This document shows positions 1 to 8,676 of a stretch of DNA of 55,098 nt, one piece after another. The notes beneath the pieces are model-generated. The model was not told where the DNA came from, did not search any database, and saw only the letters and a program-made list of their open reading frames with translations. The translations under genes and the position numbers were made by a program. Source of the stretch: Haliea sp. E1-2-M8 (GTDB lineage: Bacteria > Pseudomonadota > Gammaproteobacteria > Pseudomonadales > Halieaceae); NCBI RefSeq assembly GCF_030649675.1, contig NZ_JAUTDR010000012.1, positions 84,943 through 140,040 of the forward strand, read 5' to 3'. The first letter of the stretch is position 1; every line of letters begins with the position of its first letter.

Positions 1-42
1 AATTCTCGCATGCCCAGCAGCGCTGGCTGCGTGAGGGCGCCT

Positions 43-70
43 ATTCTATGAGTTGTGCGGCCGCTGTCAA
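43..70 (-). promoter_or_regulatory. sigma70 promoter of stable-RNA type, reading out of the left edge
   Basis: On the minus strand a perfect -35 TTGACA (65-70) is followed, after 16 bases, by the -10 TAGAAT (43-48). A GC-rich discriminator (AGGCGCC) comes next, as in growth-rate-controlled rRNA and tRNA promoters. The -35 overlaps the pgsA stop codon. In Pseudomonas tRNA genes follow pgsA, so a tRNA operon just left of the window is likely. No tRNA is visible in the remaining 35 bases. Confidence 0.6.
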
Positions 71-639
71 GGAGAACGGTCTGTCTCCTGGGTTTTCATC
101 ACTTCCGCCGCGGCGCGCAGGTAGATAATCATGGACCAGAGGGTGAGTACGGCGGCGGCGTAGAGCATCAGGTAGCACAGGGCCAGCAGCCAGCTTTCGT
201 CGCGCACCGGATCGATGGCCAGCAGGCCGATGATGGCGACCATCTGGAATGCAGTCTTGACCTTGCCGATATAGGACACGGCCACGGAGGTGCGTTGGCC
301 GAGTTCGGCCATCCACTCCCGCAGAGCGGAAACCACGATTTCGCGGCCGATGATGACGCACGCGGCGAGGGTAAGGAACATGGTATCGTGGCGCTCCACC
401 AACAGGACCAGGGCGACCGCCACCATCAGCTTGTCGGCCACGGGGTCGAGGAAGGCGCCAAACTTGGTCATCTGGCCCAGGCGCCGGGCGAGATAGCCGT
501 CCAGCCAGTCGGTGACCGCCGCCACGGTAAATATGCCCGCTGCGACCAGCAGGTGGTGCTGAAACGGCATGTAGAACACGACCACCAGCACCGGGATCAG
601 AAGAATGCGCATGATGGTCAGCGCGTTGGGAATATTCAT
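67..639 (-). CDS. pgsA: CDP-diacylglycerol--glycerol-3-phosphate 3-phosphatidyltransferase
   Basis: This enzyme makes phosphatidylglycerophosphate from CDP-diacylglycerol and glycerol-3-phosphate in the inner membrane, the committed step to phosphatidylglycerol and cardiolipin. The 190-residue protein has the full CDP-alcohol phosphotransferase motif: D47-G48-x2-A51-R52-x8-G61-x3-D65-x3-D69. Several hydrophobic segments surround it (about 8-25, 30-45, 75-100, 140-180). I chose the ATG giving MNIPNALT because family members start MNIPN; a TTG two codons upstream is also open. The gene is last in a minus-strand operon, 14 bases after uvrC. A uvrC-pgsA pair is common in gammaproteobacteria. Confidence 0.96.
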   Translation of the reverse strand: MNIPNALTIMRILLIPVLVVVFYMPFQHHLLVAAGIFTVAAVTDWLDGYLARRLGQMTKFGAFLDPVADKLMVAVALVLLVERHDTMFLTLAACVIIGREIVVSALREWMAELGQRTSVAVSYIGKVKTAFQMVAIIGLLAIDPVRDESWLLALCYLMLYAAAVLTLWSMIIYLRAAAEVMKTQETDRSP

Positions 640-653
640 GCTCAAATCCGGGG

Positions 654-2489
654 CTACTCTTCCAGGGGACCACTGCCATGCAGGTGATCGTATATCTGTT
701 GCGCCAGGGTTGCACTGATCCCGCTGATTTTTTTCAACTCGGCGACATTGGCATTGCTGACCCCCGCGGCGCTGCCGAAGTGGCGCAGCAGCTCCCGCCG
801 CCGCTTCGCCCCCACGCCGGGGATCCCCTCCAGGCTGGACTGGGTGCGGGCCTTGTCCCGGCGGGCGCGGTGGCCGGTGATGGCGAAGCGGTGTGCCTCG
901 TCGCGAATGGCCTGGATCAGGTGCAGGGCCGGGTTGTCGCCGCGCAGCCGTTGCTCGACACCGCTGTCGCCGCGGACCAGGGTTTCAAAGCCGGCCTTGC
1001 GGGTGACGCCCTTGGCGACGCCGACCACCTCGATCGCCGGTAGTTGCAGTTCCGCCAACACGCCCATGGCCTGCGCGACCTGGCCCTTGCCGCCGTCGAT
1101 AAAGAGAATGTCCGGCAGGCTGCCCTCCCCCGCCTGCAGGCGCTTGTAGCGCCGTTCCAGGGCCTGTTGCATGGCCGCGTAGTCATCGCCGGCGGTGACA
1201 CCCTCGATGTTGAAGCGGCGGTAATCGGACTTGCGCGGGCCATTCTGGTCGAACACCACGCAGGAGGCGACGGTGGCTTCGCCGGAACTGTGGCTGATGT
1301 CAAAGCACTCCATGCGCTCGGGGAGTTGCGGCAAGCCGAGCACGGCCTGCAGCGCCTGCAGGCGTTCCAGGGTGGACTGCCGCCCCGCCAAATGCGAGCG
1401 CAGGTTGGTTTCCGCGGTCTGCTGTGCCAACTGCAGCCAGCGCGCCCGGGCATCCCGCACCCGGGCGCGAATGGCAACCTTGCGTCCGGCCTGAGCGGTC
1501 AGGGCCTGGGCCAGGCTGTCGCTGCCCTCGGGCAATTCGTTGACGATGATTTCCCCCGGAATGGGCCGCAGCGCAGCCAGGTAAAACTGGGGCAGGAAGG
1601 CCGCCAGCACCTCGGCGCTGCTCTCGTCCAGCTTCAGGGGTGGGTAATAGGTCTTGCTGCCCAGCACCTGGGCGTTGCGCACAAACAGCACCTGGACGCA
1701 GGCGCGGCCGCCCTCGACCGTGGCCGCCAGGATATCCAGCTCGCCGCTGGTACCTTCGATCCCCTGGCTGGCCTGGACGTGCTGGAGCTGGCTCAGCTGG
1801 TCGCGATACACCGCCGCCCGCTCAAACTCCAGGGAGGCCGCGGCCTGCTCCATATCGTCCGCCAGTCGCACCATCAACTCCTGGGACTTGCCGCCCAGGA
1901 ACAGGGCGGTGTGCTGCACCTGCTCCGCATACTCTTCAGCTGACACCAGCCCGACGCAGGGCCCGGTGCAGCGGTCAATCTGGTGCTGCAGGCAGGGCCG
2001 GGAGCGGTTGCGGAAAAAACTGTCCTCGCACTGGCGCACGCGGAACACTTTCTGCAGAAAATGCAGGGACTCGCGCACCGCCGACGCGCTGGGATAGGGG
2101 CCGAAGTAGGTTCCCTTGCGCCGCTTTGTGCCCCGGTGCAGGCTCAGGCGCGGAAACTCGTCCTCGGTGGACAGGAAAATATAGGGAAAGGATTTGTCGT
2201 CCCGCAGCAGGATATTGTAGGGCGGCCGGTGGCTCTTGATCAGGTTGTGTTCCAGCAGCAGCGCGTCCACTTCGGTGGAGGTGACGGTGACCTGAATGTC
2301 GGCGATTCTGGCCACCAGGGCCATGGTCTTGGTGGTCAGCCCGCTGGCACGGAAGTAGCTGCTGACCCGGACGCGCAGGTTGCGGGCCTTGCCGACATAG
2401 AGCAGTGTGCCCTCGGCGTCGTACATCTGGTACACGCCCGGGCGGGTGGTAAGCTGCTTGAGAAAACTCTCAAAGTCGAAGTCGTTCAC
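654..2489 (-). CDS. uvrC: UvrABC system protein C (excinuclease subunit)
   Basis: UvrC makes both incisions around a DNA lesion after UvrA/UvrB recognition. At 611 residues it is full length. It has an N-terminal GIY-YIG nuclease (PGVYQM about residue 17, LLYVGKARN about 29) and a UVR helical-hairpin that binds UvrB near residues 205-240. A central RNase H-like endonuclease region includes [10 protein letters not shown], and tandem helix-hairpin-helix motifs fill the last 60 residues ([13 protein letters not shown]). The start is GTG, and it overlaps the murB stop in a GTGA junction, implying coupled translation. No LexA box is visible nearby, so it probably follows envelope-operon transcription rather than the SOS response. 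In many relatives it sits after a gacA/uvrY regulator; here it follows murB. Confidence 0.97.
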   Translation of the reverse strand: MNDFDFESFLKQLTTRPGVYQMYDAEGTLLYVGKARNLRVRVSSYFRASGLTTKTMALVARIADIQVTVTSTEVDALLLEHNLIKSHRPPYNILLRDDKSFPYIFLSTEDEFPRLSLHRGTKRRKGTYFGPYPSASAVRESLHFLQKVFRVRQCEDSFFRNRSRPCLQHQIDRCTGPCVGLVSAEEYAEQVQHTALFLGGKSQELMVRLADDMEQAAASLEFERAAVYRDQLSQLQHVQASQGIEGTSGELDILAATVEGGRACVQVLFVRNAQVLGSKTYYPPLKLDESSAEVLAAFLPQFYLAALRPIPGEIIVNELPEGSDSLAQALTAQAGRKVAIRARVRDARARWLQLAQQTAETNLRSHLAGRQSTLERLQALQAVLGLPQLPERMECFDISHSSGEATVASCVVFDQNGPRKSDYRRFNIEGVTAGDDYAAMQQALERRYKRLQAGEGSLPDILFIDGGKGQVAQAMGVLAELQLPAIEVVGVAKGVTRKAGFETLVRGDSGVEQRLRGDNPALHLIQAIRDEAHRFAITGHRARRDKARTQSSLEGIPGVGAKRRRELLRHFGSAAGVSNANVAELKKISGISATLAQQIYDHLHGSGPLEE

Positions 2490-3514
2490 GCCGGTTCTCC
2501 GTAGACCCGCGGCTCCAGCTCCAGCGCCACGCCGAACCGGGCCTGCACGGAAGCCTGGATCTCGGTGGCCAGGCGCAGCACTTCGCTACCGCTATCGGCG
2601 CCGTAGTTGACCAGCACCAGGGCGTGGCCCGGGTGCACGCCGACCGCGCCGCGGCGGCTGCCCTTCCACCCTGCGCGTTCGATCAGCCAGGCGGCCGGGA
2701 GTTTGCGGTGCGCGGGCCCGGCGGGATAGAGCGGCAGTTCAGGGTATTCGCAGCACAGCGCCTCGGCCTGTGTCCGGGGCAGCACCGGGTTCTTGAAAAA
2801 GCTGCCGACATTGGGCTCCCGTGCCGGGTCCGGCAGCTTCGCTCTGCGCAGGGCCACCACCGCGTCGAACACCGCCTGCGGCGTCGGGGAATCTGTCTCG
2901 CCCCGTTGCGCAAGGGCCTCGCGCAGGCCCGGATAAGCGGATTCCGTAGCTGCATTCAGCGGCAGCCGCAGGTCCACATGGGTGATCACCACCTGGTCGC
3001 GCAGTTCCCGCTTGAACACACTGTCGCGGTAAGCAAAGCGGCAGTCCGCCCGGGTCAGCAGGAGCGGGCTGGCATCGGCGCAGCGCAGGGCGTGGACGGC
3101 GGCGACAAAGGGGGCCAGTTCGCGGCCATAGGCGCCGATGTTCTGCACCGGCGCCGCGCCCACGGTGCCGGGAATCAGGGCCAGGTTTTCCAGCCCGCAA
3201 TAGCCCTGGGCCAGGGTCCAGGCAACCAGCGCGTGCCAGTTTTCCCCCGCCGCCACCCGCAACAGCACCTCTGCCCCATCCTGTTGCAGCAGCTCGCGGC
3301 CCGTTAGCTGGATCTGCAGGACCAGGGCATCAATGCGCGGCAGCAGTACCACGTTGCTGCCCTCGCCCAGTGGCAGCACGCTGAGCTTGCGGCTGCGGGC
3401 CCAGAGCAGGGCCTGTTCCAGTTCGGCCACGCTGGTGACACAGCGCAGGGCGCTGGCGGTGGCCTTCAGCCGCAGGGTATTGCGCGGCTGGATTGCGGTT
3501 TCAACTCCGGTCAC
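2486..3514 (-). CDS. murB: UDP-N-acetylenolpyruvoylglucosamine reductase
   Basis: MurB is the FAD- and NADPH-dependent reductase that makes UDP-N-acetylmuramate in cytoplasmic peptidoglycan precursor synthesis. Visible motifs are the FAD-binding [26 protein letters not shown], the catalytic-serine segment [11 protein letters not shown] and the C-terminal ELEPRVYG. The open frame extends far upstream, but that part is only the shadow of the phosphatase gene. The GTG at 3512-3514, preceded by GGAG about ten bases upstream, gives 342 residues, the usual length for type I MurB. It overlaps the phosphatase stop by 14 bases and the uvrC start by 4. Confidence 0.95.
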   Translation of the reverse strand: MTGVETAIQPRNTLRLKATASALRCVTSVAELEQALLWARSRKLSVLPLGEGSNVVLLPRIDALVLQIQLTGRELLQQDGAEVLLRVAAGENWHALVAWTLAQGYCGLENLALIPGTVGAAPVQNIGAYGRELAPFVAAVHALRCADASPLLLTRADCRFAYRDSVFKRELRDQVVITHVDLRLPLNAATESAYPGLREALAQRGETDSPTPQAVFDAVVALRRAKLPDPAREPNVGSFFKNPVLPRTQAEALCCEYPELPLYPAGPAHRKLPAAWLIERAGWKGSRRGAVGVHPGHALVLVNYGADSGSEVLRLATEIQASVQARFGVALELEPRVYGEPA

Positions 3515-3989
3515 GGTGCGCGATCTCCGCCAGCAACCCCTCGCTGGCAGCCTCCACCAGTTCCAGCACCCGGACGAAACCGCCGCCGTCACCATAGTAC
3601 GGGTCCGGAACTTCCCGCTCCGGGGCCTCCGGCGCAAAGTCCAGCAACAACCCGATGTGCCCCGCATAATCCAGCGGCGCCTCCCGGCGCAGGACGTCGA
3701 GGTTGCTTGCATCCATCGCCAGCAGATAGTCGAATTCGAAATAATCCTCCCAACACAGTTGCCGCGCCCGCAGCGGGCTGAGATCGTAACCGCGCTCCCG
3801 CGCCGCCGCCACACTGCGCGGGTCCGGCGGCTTGCCCACATGCCACTCGGCAGTGCCGCAGGAATCCACCCGGATGCGCGCGGCCAGGCCCCGCTCCTGC
3901 ACCCGCTGGCGGAACACGGCGTCCGCGGTGGGTGAGCGGCAAATATTGCCGAGGCAGACAAACAGGACCCTGGTGAGGCCATCATTCAT
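3501..3989 (-). CDS. low-molecular-weight protein-tyrosine phosphatase
   Basis: A 162-residue cytosolic phosphatase with the C-x5-R-S catalytic loop near its N-terminus ([14 protein letters not shown]) and the general-acid loop DPYYG near residue 130, so all catalytic residues are present. The ATG at 3987-3989 gives the standard N-terminus [15 protein letters not shown]; eight further in-frame codons upstream are unlikely to be used. It overlaps kdsB by 8 bases and murB by 14. Pseudomonas has the same kdsB-ptp-murB order. The family includes Wzb-type partners of BY-kinases and arsenate-reductase-like enzymes. A BY-kinase is encoded far away at 48815-51124, but whether the two work together cannot be told from sequence. 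Confidence 0.93.
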   Translation of the reverse strand: MNDGLTRVLFVCLGNICRSPTADAVFRQRVQERGLAARIRVDSCGTAEWHVGKPPDPRSVAAARERGYDLSPLRARQLCWEDYFEFDYLLAMDASNLDVLRREAPLDYAGHIGLLLDFAPEAPEREVPDPYYGDGGGFVRVLELVEAASEGLLAEIAHRDRS

Positions 3990-4752
3990 GGGGCATCTCC
4001 ACCAACAGGGCATTGACCGCCGCCAGATCAGCGGCGGTGTCGACCCCCGCGGGCACCGGCACGGCGGCGGGCGCTACGTGGATCGCGACACCGTGGTACA
4101 GCGCGCGCAATTGCTCGAGCTGCTCCAGCCGTTCCAGCGGTGCCGGAGCCCAGCTCACATGGCGATGCAGGAAGCTGACCCGGTAGGCATAGATGCCGAT
4201 ATGGCGGTACCAGTGGTCACCCGCGGGCATTGCCTCGGGGTCTGCGGCGAAGCTGTCCCGGGGCCAGGGTATGGCGGCCCGGCTGAAATACAGGGCCCTG
4301 CCCCGCGCATCGAACACCACCTTGACCGCATTGGGATTGTGCAACTCGCGGCTGTCGCGGATGGGCACGCACAGGGTCGCCACGCCGCAGTCGGGGTTGG
4401 CCGCCAGGTTGGTTGCCACCTGGTTGATTACCAGTGCGGGAATCAGGGGCTCATCGCCCTGCACATTAACCAGGATCGCGTCGTCCGCAAGCTCCAGTGT
4501 CCGGGCCACTTCCTGCAAGCGGTCGGTGCCGGACGGGTGCGCGGGGTCGGTCATGCAGACCTCGGCGCCGAATTGTTCTGCCGCATCCCGAATGCGCGCA
4601 TCGTCGGTGGCGACCAGCACCCGCTCGGCGCCACTCTGCCGGGCCCGTCGCCAGACCCGCTCGATCATGCTCCGGCCGCCGACCTCAAGCAGGGGCTTGC
4701 CCGGCAGACGGGTGGAGGCATAGCGGGCGGGAATAACGACAGAGAATGGCAT
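3982..4752 (-). CDS. kdsB: 3-deoxy-manno-octulosonate cytidylyltransferase
   Basis: KdsB activates Kdo with CTP to CMP-Kdo for the LPS inner core. The 256-residue protein opens with the nucleotidyltransferase signature [16 protein letters not shown]. It also contains [10 protein letters not shown] (metal/CTP site) and SGTDRLQE. Its ATG lies 13 bases after the lpxK stop. The small Trm112-like gene that sits between lpxK and kdsB in Pseudomonas is missing here. Confidence 0.97.
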   Translation of the reverse strand: MPFSVVIPARYASTRLPGKPLLEVGGRSMIERVWRRARQSGAERVLVATDDARIRDAAEQFGAEVCMTDPAHPSGTDRLQEVARTLELADDAILVNVQGDEPLIPALVINQVATNLAANPDCGVATLCVPIRDSRELHNPNAVKVVFDARGRALYFSRAAIPWPRDSFAADPEAMPAGDHWYRHIGIYAYRVSFLHRHVSWAPAPLERLEQLEQLRALYHGVAIHVAPAAVPVPAGVDTAADLAAVNALLVEMPHE

Positions 4753-4765
4753 ACAAATTCCGGGG

Positions 4766-5770
4766 TCAGGGGCCGGGCTGGGCCAGAGCGGCTACGCGAT
4801 CCAACAGGGCCGCAGGCAAGCGGGCGCTGATCTTGAGATACCACAGGTTTGTCCCCGCGCCGTTCCGGCCTGCGAATGCGCTGCATTTTACCGCGTCTTT
4901 CTCGGTCATGATAACCGGCCGGTCGCCGAAACCGGCCAGGTCGCCGGGAACGAACAGGTGGTGGTCGGCAAAACTGTGGCCCGTAACCCGGTACCCCATG
5001 GCCTCGAGGCTGGCGAAGAACTGCGCCGGCTGGCCGATACCGGCAACCGCGTGCACAGCGTCGCCGGGTACCGGTGGGGCCCCGTCTCCGTTGGGCAGCA
5101 GCGGCTGCAGGCCGTCGCTGGCATAGGTTGCGGCACTGTCCGCTGCGCTGCCGCTGCGGTAGAGCACCCAGTCCACCTCGCGCAAACGCCCCGCCGGCTC
5201 CCGCAGCGGTCCGGCGGGCAGGCAGAAACCGTTGCCCAGCATGCGCTGGGCATCCAGCAGCGCAATCTCGAAATCCCGGGCCAGGGCATAGTGCTGCAGG
5301 CCGTCATCGCAGAGCACCAGGTCGACCGGCTCCTGCGCCAGCAGGGCCCGCACCGCGGCGGGCCGGTCGGGCGCGACCACACAGGGTGCGCCGGTGCGCT
5401 GGTAAATCAACAGCGGTTCGTCGCCGCAGTCGGCCGCGCCGCTGTCGGCGCCGACACGATGCGGAAAGACGGCGCCGGCCCCGGCGCCGTAGCCGCGGCT
5501 GACGACTCCCGGGTGCAGACCCCTTGCCTGCAGCGCCTCGACCAGGGCAATGACTACCGGGGTCTTGCCGGTGCCGCCGACGGTAATGTTACCCACTACC
5601 ACGATCGGCACCGGCGCCCGATACACGGCGCGGATGCCAGTGCGGAAGGACCACCGGCGCAGCGCGATCAGCAGCCGGTAGAGCAGTTCCAGGGGCCGCA
5701 GCAGCCACAGCCAGGCGGCCCCCGCATACCAGGCCCGGACCAGTGCCGGCTCGGTGCTCCGGTCAGTCAC
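4766..5770 (-). CDS. lpxK: tetraacyldisaccharide 4'-kinase
   Basis: LpxK phosphorylates the 4' position of the lipid A disaccharide at the inner-membrane face. The GTG start at 5768-5770 gives 334 residues, the family norm. An AGGA lies 7 bases upstream, and the start overlaps the msbA stop by 8 bases (GTGACTGA). The protein has an N-terminal membrane-associating segment ([20 protein letters not shown]) and a P-loop [14 protein letters not shown] near residue 55. VSRGYGAG and [14 protein letters not shown] follow. Placement directly after msbA, the lipid A flippase, is the standard arrangement. Confidence 0.96.
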   Translation of the reverse strand: MTDRSTEPALVRAWYAGAAWLWLLRPLELLYRLLIALRRWSFRTGIRAVYRAPVPIVVVGNITVGGTGKTPVVIALVEALQARGLHPGVVSRGYGAGAGAVFPHRVGADSGAADCGDEPLLIYQRTGAPCVVAPDRPAAVRALLAQEPVDLVLCDDGLQHYALARDFEIALLDAQRMLGNGFCLPAGPLREPAGRLREVDWVLYRSGSAADSAATYASDGLQPLLPNGDGAPPVPGDAVHAVAGIGQPAQFFASLEAMGYRVTGHSFADHHLFVPGDLAGFGDRPVIMTEKDAVKCSAFAGRNGAGTNLWYLKISARLPAALLDRVAALAQPGP

Positions 5771-7583
5771 TGAATTCCTGGCGGTAAAGCTGGGCGTAAA
5801 GCCCGTCCTCTGCCAGCAACTCGGTGTGGCTGCCGCTGGCAATGATCCGCCCCTCATCCATGACTACAATGCGGTCGGCGCGTTCCACGGTGGACAAGCG
5901 GTGGGCAATCACAATGGAAGTGCGATTCTGCATGATGGTCTCCAGCGCACGCTGGATACGGTGCTCGGATTCATTGTCCAGCGACGAGGTGGCCTCGTCG
6001 AGGATCAGCACCGGGGCATCCTTGAGAATTGCCCGCGCAATGGCGAGGCGCTGGCGCTGGCCGCCACTCAGGCCGGAACCATCGTCACCGAGTTCCGTAT
6101 CCAGCCCGGCCGGCAGCTTGTCGATGAATTCCATCGCGTGCGCGGATTCGCAGGCGGCAGTGACCGCCTCGCGGCTGGCGCCGGCAAGGTCGCCGTAGGC
6201 GATATTGTTGAACACGGTGTCGTTGAACAGGGTGACGTCCTGGGACACCATCGCCAGCTGGCGCCGCAGGTTGCCCAGCCGGTAGTCGGCGATCGGCACC
6301 CCGTCCAGGGTGATGCGGCCCCGCTGCACCGGGTAGAAACGTGCCAGCAACTGGATCAGGGTGCTCTTGCCGCTGCCCGAGCGCCCCACCAGGGCGACGG
6401 CCTCGCCGGCCTTGATGCTGAAGCTGATATCCTGCAGCACCTCCAGGTCGGTGCCGGGGTAGACGAAGCTGAGCTGCTCGAAGGCAATATCACCACGCGC
6501 CCGCTGCACCGTGTGGGTGCCGGTGTCGGGTTCGTTTTCCAGGTCGAGCTGGGCAAAGATATCTTCTGCCGCCGCCAGGCCGCGCTGGATCACGCTCTGG
6601 ACGCTGCTGACCTGGCGGATGGGCTTGCCCAGCAGCCCCGCCGCGGTCAGGAACGCGACCAGAGAGCCGGCACTGAAGCCGCTGAGGATGTCGGGGCTCA
6701 AGGCAAACCACACCATGGCGCCCAGGGCTACTGCGAGCATGGTCTGGATTACCGGGGTGCTCAGGGCATCGACCAGGGCCAGTTTCAGGCTCTGGTTGCG
6801 GTTGTAGGCGCTGGCGAGTTCGAAACGGTCACCCTGCTGCTGCTGGCCCCCGAACAGGCGCACTTCCTTGTAGCCGCCAATGCTCTCGTTGGACACCTGG
6901 GTAACGTCGCCCATGGAGTCCTGGATGCGCCGGCTGTAGCGCCGGAAATGCTTGCCCACCACCGACACCACCAGCGCGATACAGGGCGCTACCAGCATGA
7001 AGATCAGGCTCAGGCGCCAGTTCAGGTAGAACAGGTAGCTCAGCAGGCCGATGACGGTCAGGCCCTCCCCCACCACGACCCTGAGTGCCTTGGTGGCAGC
7101 GCCGGTCACCTGCTCCACATTGAAGGTGATCTTGGAAATGAGCACACCCTGGCTGTGGTGGTCATAGTAACTGCTGGGTGCCAGCAACATCTTGTTGAAC
7201 AGATCCCGACGCAGCTCGTGCACCAGGTTGCGGGCCACATGGTTCATGAAGTAGTTGCCGGCGAAATAGCCCATGGAGCGGGTAAACGCGAGCAGCACCA
7301 TCGCCACCGGTACGCCGATACGGGCGAACTCCAGTGGTGTCATGTCGCCGGGGTCCAGCAGGGCGTAGGCGGCGCCGGCCACCAGGCCGTTTTCGGCCGC
7401 CTGCCCGGCCCCGTTGAGGGAGTCCAGCAGGAACTGCATCAGATCCGCCAGCAGTACATTGCCCAGCGAGTACAGCACATAGCCGCCGATGCTCAGGGCA
7501 AACAGGTACCAGTAGGGGATTACATAGCGCAGTAGACGCCGGTACAGATGCCAGTCGCTGTCGCGGGCGCGCGCCTCAGTCAC
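5763..7583 (-). CDS. msbA: lipid A export permease/ATP-binding protein MsbA
   Basis: A homodimeric ABC exporter that flips core-lipid A across the inner membrane. The 606-residue chain has six predicted membrane helices in the first 330 residues. The nucleotide-binding domain carries Walker A GRSGSGKST, Q-loop (MVSQDVTLFNDT), signature LSGGQRQR, Walker B VLILDEATSSLD and the H-loop histidine in IVIAHRLST. The GTG start overlaps the exbD stop by 8 bases, with the same GTGACTGA junction as at msbA/lpxK. Confidence 0.97.
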   Translation of the reverse strand: MTEARARDSDWHLYRRLLRYVIPYWYLFALSIGGYVLYSLGNVLLADLMQFLLDSLNGAGQAAENGLVAGAAYALLDPGDMTPLEFARIGVPVAMVLLAFTRSMGYFAGNYFMNHVARNLVHELRRDLFNKMLLAPSSYYDHHSQGVLISKITFNVEQVTGAATKALRVVVGEGLTVIGLLSYLFYLNWRLSLIFMLVAPCIALVVSVVGKHFRRYSRRIQDSMGDVTQVSNESIGGYKEVRLFGGQQQQGDRFELASAYNRNQSLKLALVDALSTPVIQTMLAVALGAMVWFALSPDILSGFSAGSLVAFLTAAGLLGKPIRQVSSVQSVIQRGLAAAEDIFAQLDLENEPDTGTHTVQRARGDIAFEQLSFVYPGTDLEVLQDISFSIKAGEAVALVGRSGSGKSTLIQLLARFYPVQRGRITLDGVPIADYRLGNLRRQLAMVSQDVTLFNDTVFNNIAYGDLAGASREAVTAACESAHAMEFIDKLPAGLDTELGDDGSGLSGGQRQRLAIARAILKDAPVLILDEATSSLDNESEHRIQRALETIMQNRTSIVIAHRLSTVERADRIVVMDEGRIIASGSHTELLAEDGLYAQLYRQEFSD

Positions 7584-8007
7584 CGGGTGCAGCCTCGGCC
7601 GGTTGCCGGGTGCTGATGCTCAGGTGCACAAAGCCCATCTGCCCGGCCGCGTCCATGGCCCGGACCACATCCTGGTGGCTGGCCTGGGCGTCTGCCGCGA
7701 TAACCAGTGGCAGAGTGGTGTCGCCGGCGGAGACCTTGTAGATCGCCGACTGGATCGTGCGCACGCGGTTGTCGACCAGTGGCTGGCCGTTGACCCGGTA
7801 GTGGCCCTGCTCATCCACCAGTACTTCCACCTGCTGTTCCGGTGCGTCCCGGGCCGCACCGCTGGCCTCGGGCAGGTCCAGGGTGAGCTGGGTCTCACGG
7901 GTGAAGGTCGTCGACACCATGAAGAAGATCAGCAGCAGGAACACCACATCGATCAGCGGGGTCAGGTTGACGCCAACCTCGCCCTGGCGCTGGCGGCGGA
8001 ACTTCAA
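7576..8007 (-). CDS. exbD: ExbD/TolR family biopolymer transport protein
   Basis: A 143-residue protein with one N-terminal membrane helix (residues about 17-35) carrying the proton-relay aspartate in the NLTPLIDVVFLLLIFF motif. A periplasmic domain follows. With ExbB it forms the proton-driven motor that energises outer-membrane processes. It starts with TTG, overlapping the exbB stop in a TTGA junction. The exbBD pair ahead of msbA/lpxK is conserved in gammaproteobacteria. No tonB is adjacent, so the energised partner is not evident. Confidence 0.93.
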   Translation of the reverse strand: MKFRRQRQGEVGVNLTPLIDVVFLLLIFFMVSTTFTRETQLTLDLPEASGAARDAPEQQVEVLVDEQGHYRVNGQPLVDNRVRTIQSAIYKVSAGDTTLPLVIAADAQASHQDVVRAMDAAGQMGFVHLSISTRQPAEAAPGD

Positions 8008-8627
8008 CTCTGCTCGTCCCGGCGTTCTTCATTGTGCAGGGCGTCCATCAGCTTGATGGTTTCCTGCTCCAGCCCGACCACGATGGCGTCAATGCGACCG
8101 CTGAAATAACGGTGCATGACCAGTGCCGGGATGGCGACCGCCAGGCCCGCGGCCGTGGTGATCAGGGCCTCGGAAATACCCCCGGCGAGGGCGCTGGCAT
8201 TGCCGGTGCCCTGGGCCATGATCTGGGCAAAGACCTTGATCATGCCGACCACGGTACCCAACAGACCCAGCAAAGGCGCGATCGCGGCGATGGTGCCCAG
8301 CGTATTGAGATAGCGTTCCAGTTCGTGCACCACGTGGCTGGCGGCGTCCTGGATGCTCTCCTTCATGACCTCGCGGCCGTGGCTGGCATTGACCAGCCCG
8401 GCGGCCAGGATTTTCCCCAGCGGCGAGGACTGGCGCAGGTTGCGCAAGCGGTTGCCGTCGAGTTCCCCCGCCTTGAGCTGCTTCCAGACCGTGGCCAACA
8501 GATGCGGTGGCGAGATTTTCCTCGGGTTGAGCGTATACAGCCGCTCGATACAGATGGCCAGGGCCACAATCGAGCAGAGTACGATCAGCACCATCAGCCA
8601 GCCGCCCGCAGTTACCAGTTCCAGCAC
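8004..8627 (-). CDS. exbB: ExbB/TolQ/MotA family proton channel protein
   Basis: The channel subunit of the ExbB-ExbD motor, about 207 residues with three membrane segments. The first is ELVTAGGWLMVLIVLCSIVA; the second and third lie in the conserved TolQ/ExbB core (TIAAIAPLLGLLGTVVGMI and ALITTAAGLAVAIPALV). I chose the GTG at 8625-8627 because family members begin with an xELVxAGGW sequence and because a -10 hexamer (8659-8664) lies upstream. A longer frame from a GTG at 8669 would start inside that promoter. No strong ribosome site precedes either start. Confidence 0.9.
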   Translation of the reverse strand: MLELVTAGGWLMVLIVLCSIVALAICIERLYTLNPRKISPPHLLATVWKQLKAGELDGNRLRNLRQSSPLGKILAAGLVNASHGREVMKESIQDAASHVVHELERYLNTLGTIAAIAPLLGLLGTVVGMIKVFAQIMAQGTGNASALAGGISEALITTAAGLAVAIPALVMHRYFSGRIDAIVVGLEQETIKLMDALHNEERRDEQS

Positions 8628-8658
8628 AAGCAAAGTCCGTAGTCGTGTAGAGGGGGGC

Positions 8659-8664
8659 ATTATA
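8659..8664 (-). promoter_or_regulatory. putative -10 of the exbB operon promoter
   Basis: A perfect TATAAT on the minus strand, just after the comEC stop and about 32 bases ahead of the chosen exbB start. No good -35 is seen at 16-18 bases (nearest TGGGAA). It could be a weak or activator-assisted promoter separating comEC from the exbB-to-pgsA operon. Confidence 0.4.
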
Positions 8665-8676
8665 CGCACAGGGCAT

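Noticed and set aside
1-35. A tRNA gene at the left edge
   Set aside because: The 35 bases downstream of the strong promoter contain no acceptor stem or T-loop sequence; any tRNA must lie outside the window.
2100-2489. LexA box expected for uvrC
   Set aside because: No CTG-N10-CAG with an AT-rich centre was found near the uvrC start; the only good boxes are at lexA.
3515-3985. Upstream extension of the murB frame to a 499-residue protein
   Set aside because: The extra 157 residues are Cys/Arg/Trp-rich shadow translation of the phosphatase gene; a GTG start gives the family length of 342.
4753-4790. GGGGTCAGG near the kdsB/lpxK junction as a seventh repeat copy
   Set aside because: The similarity ends after nine bases (GGGCC follows), and the bases include the lpxK stop; below the level of the real copies.
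5754-7535. A 593-codon open frame antisense to msbA
   Set aside because: It is a shadow of msbA; the translated sequence is His/Gln/Gly-rich with no recognisable domain.
7958-7968. GGGGTCAGGTT inside exbD, similar to the interspersed repeat
   Set aside because: It encodes the conserved NLTP motif of ExbD, and the match stops after the first 11 bases; it is coincidence, not a repeat copy.
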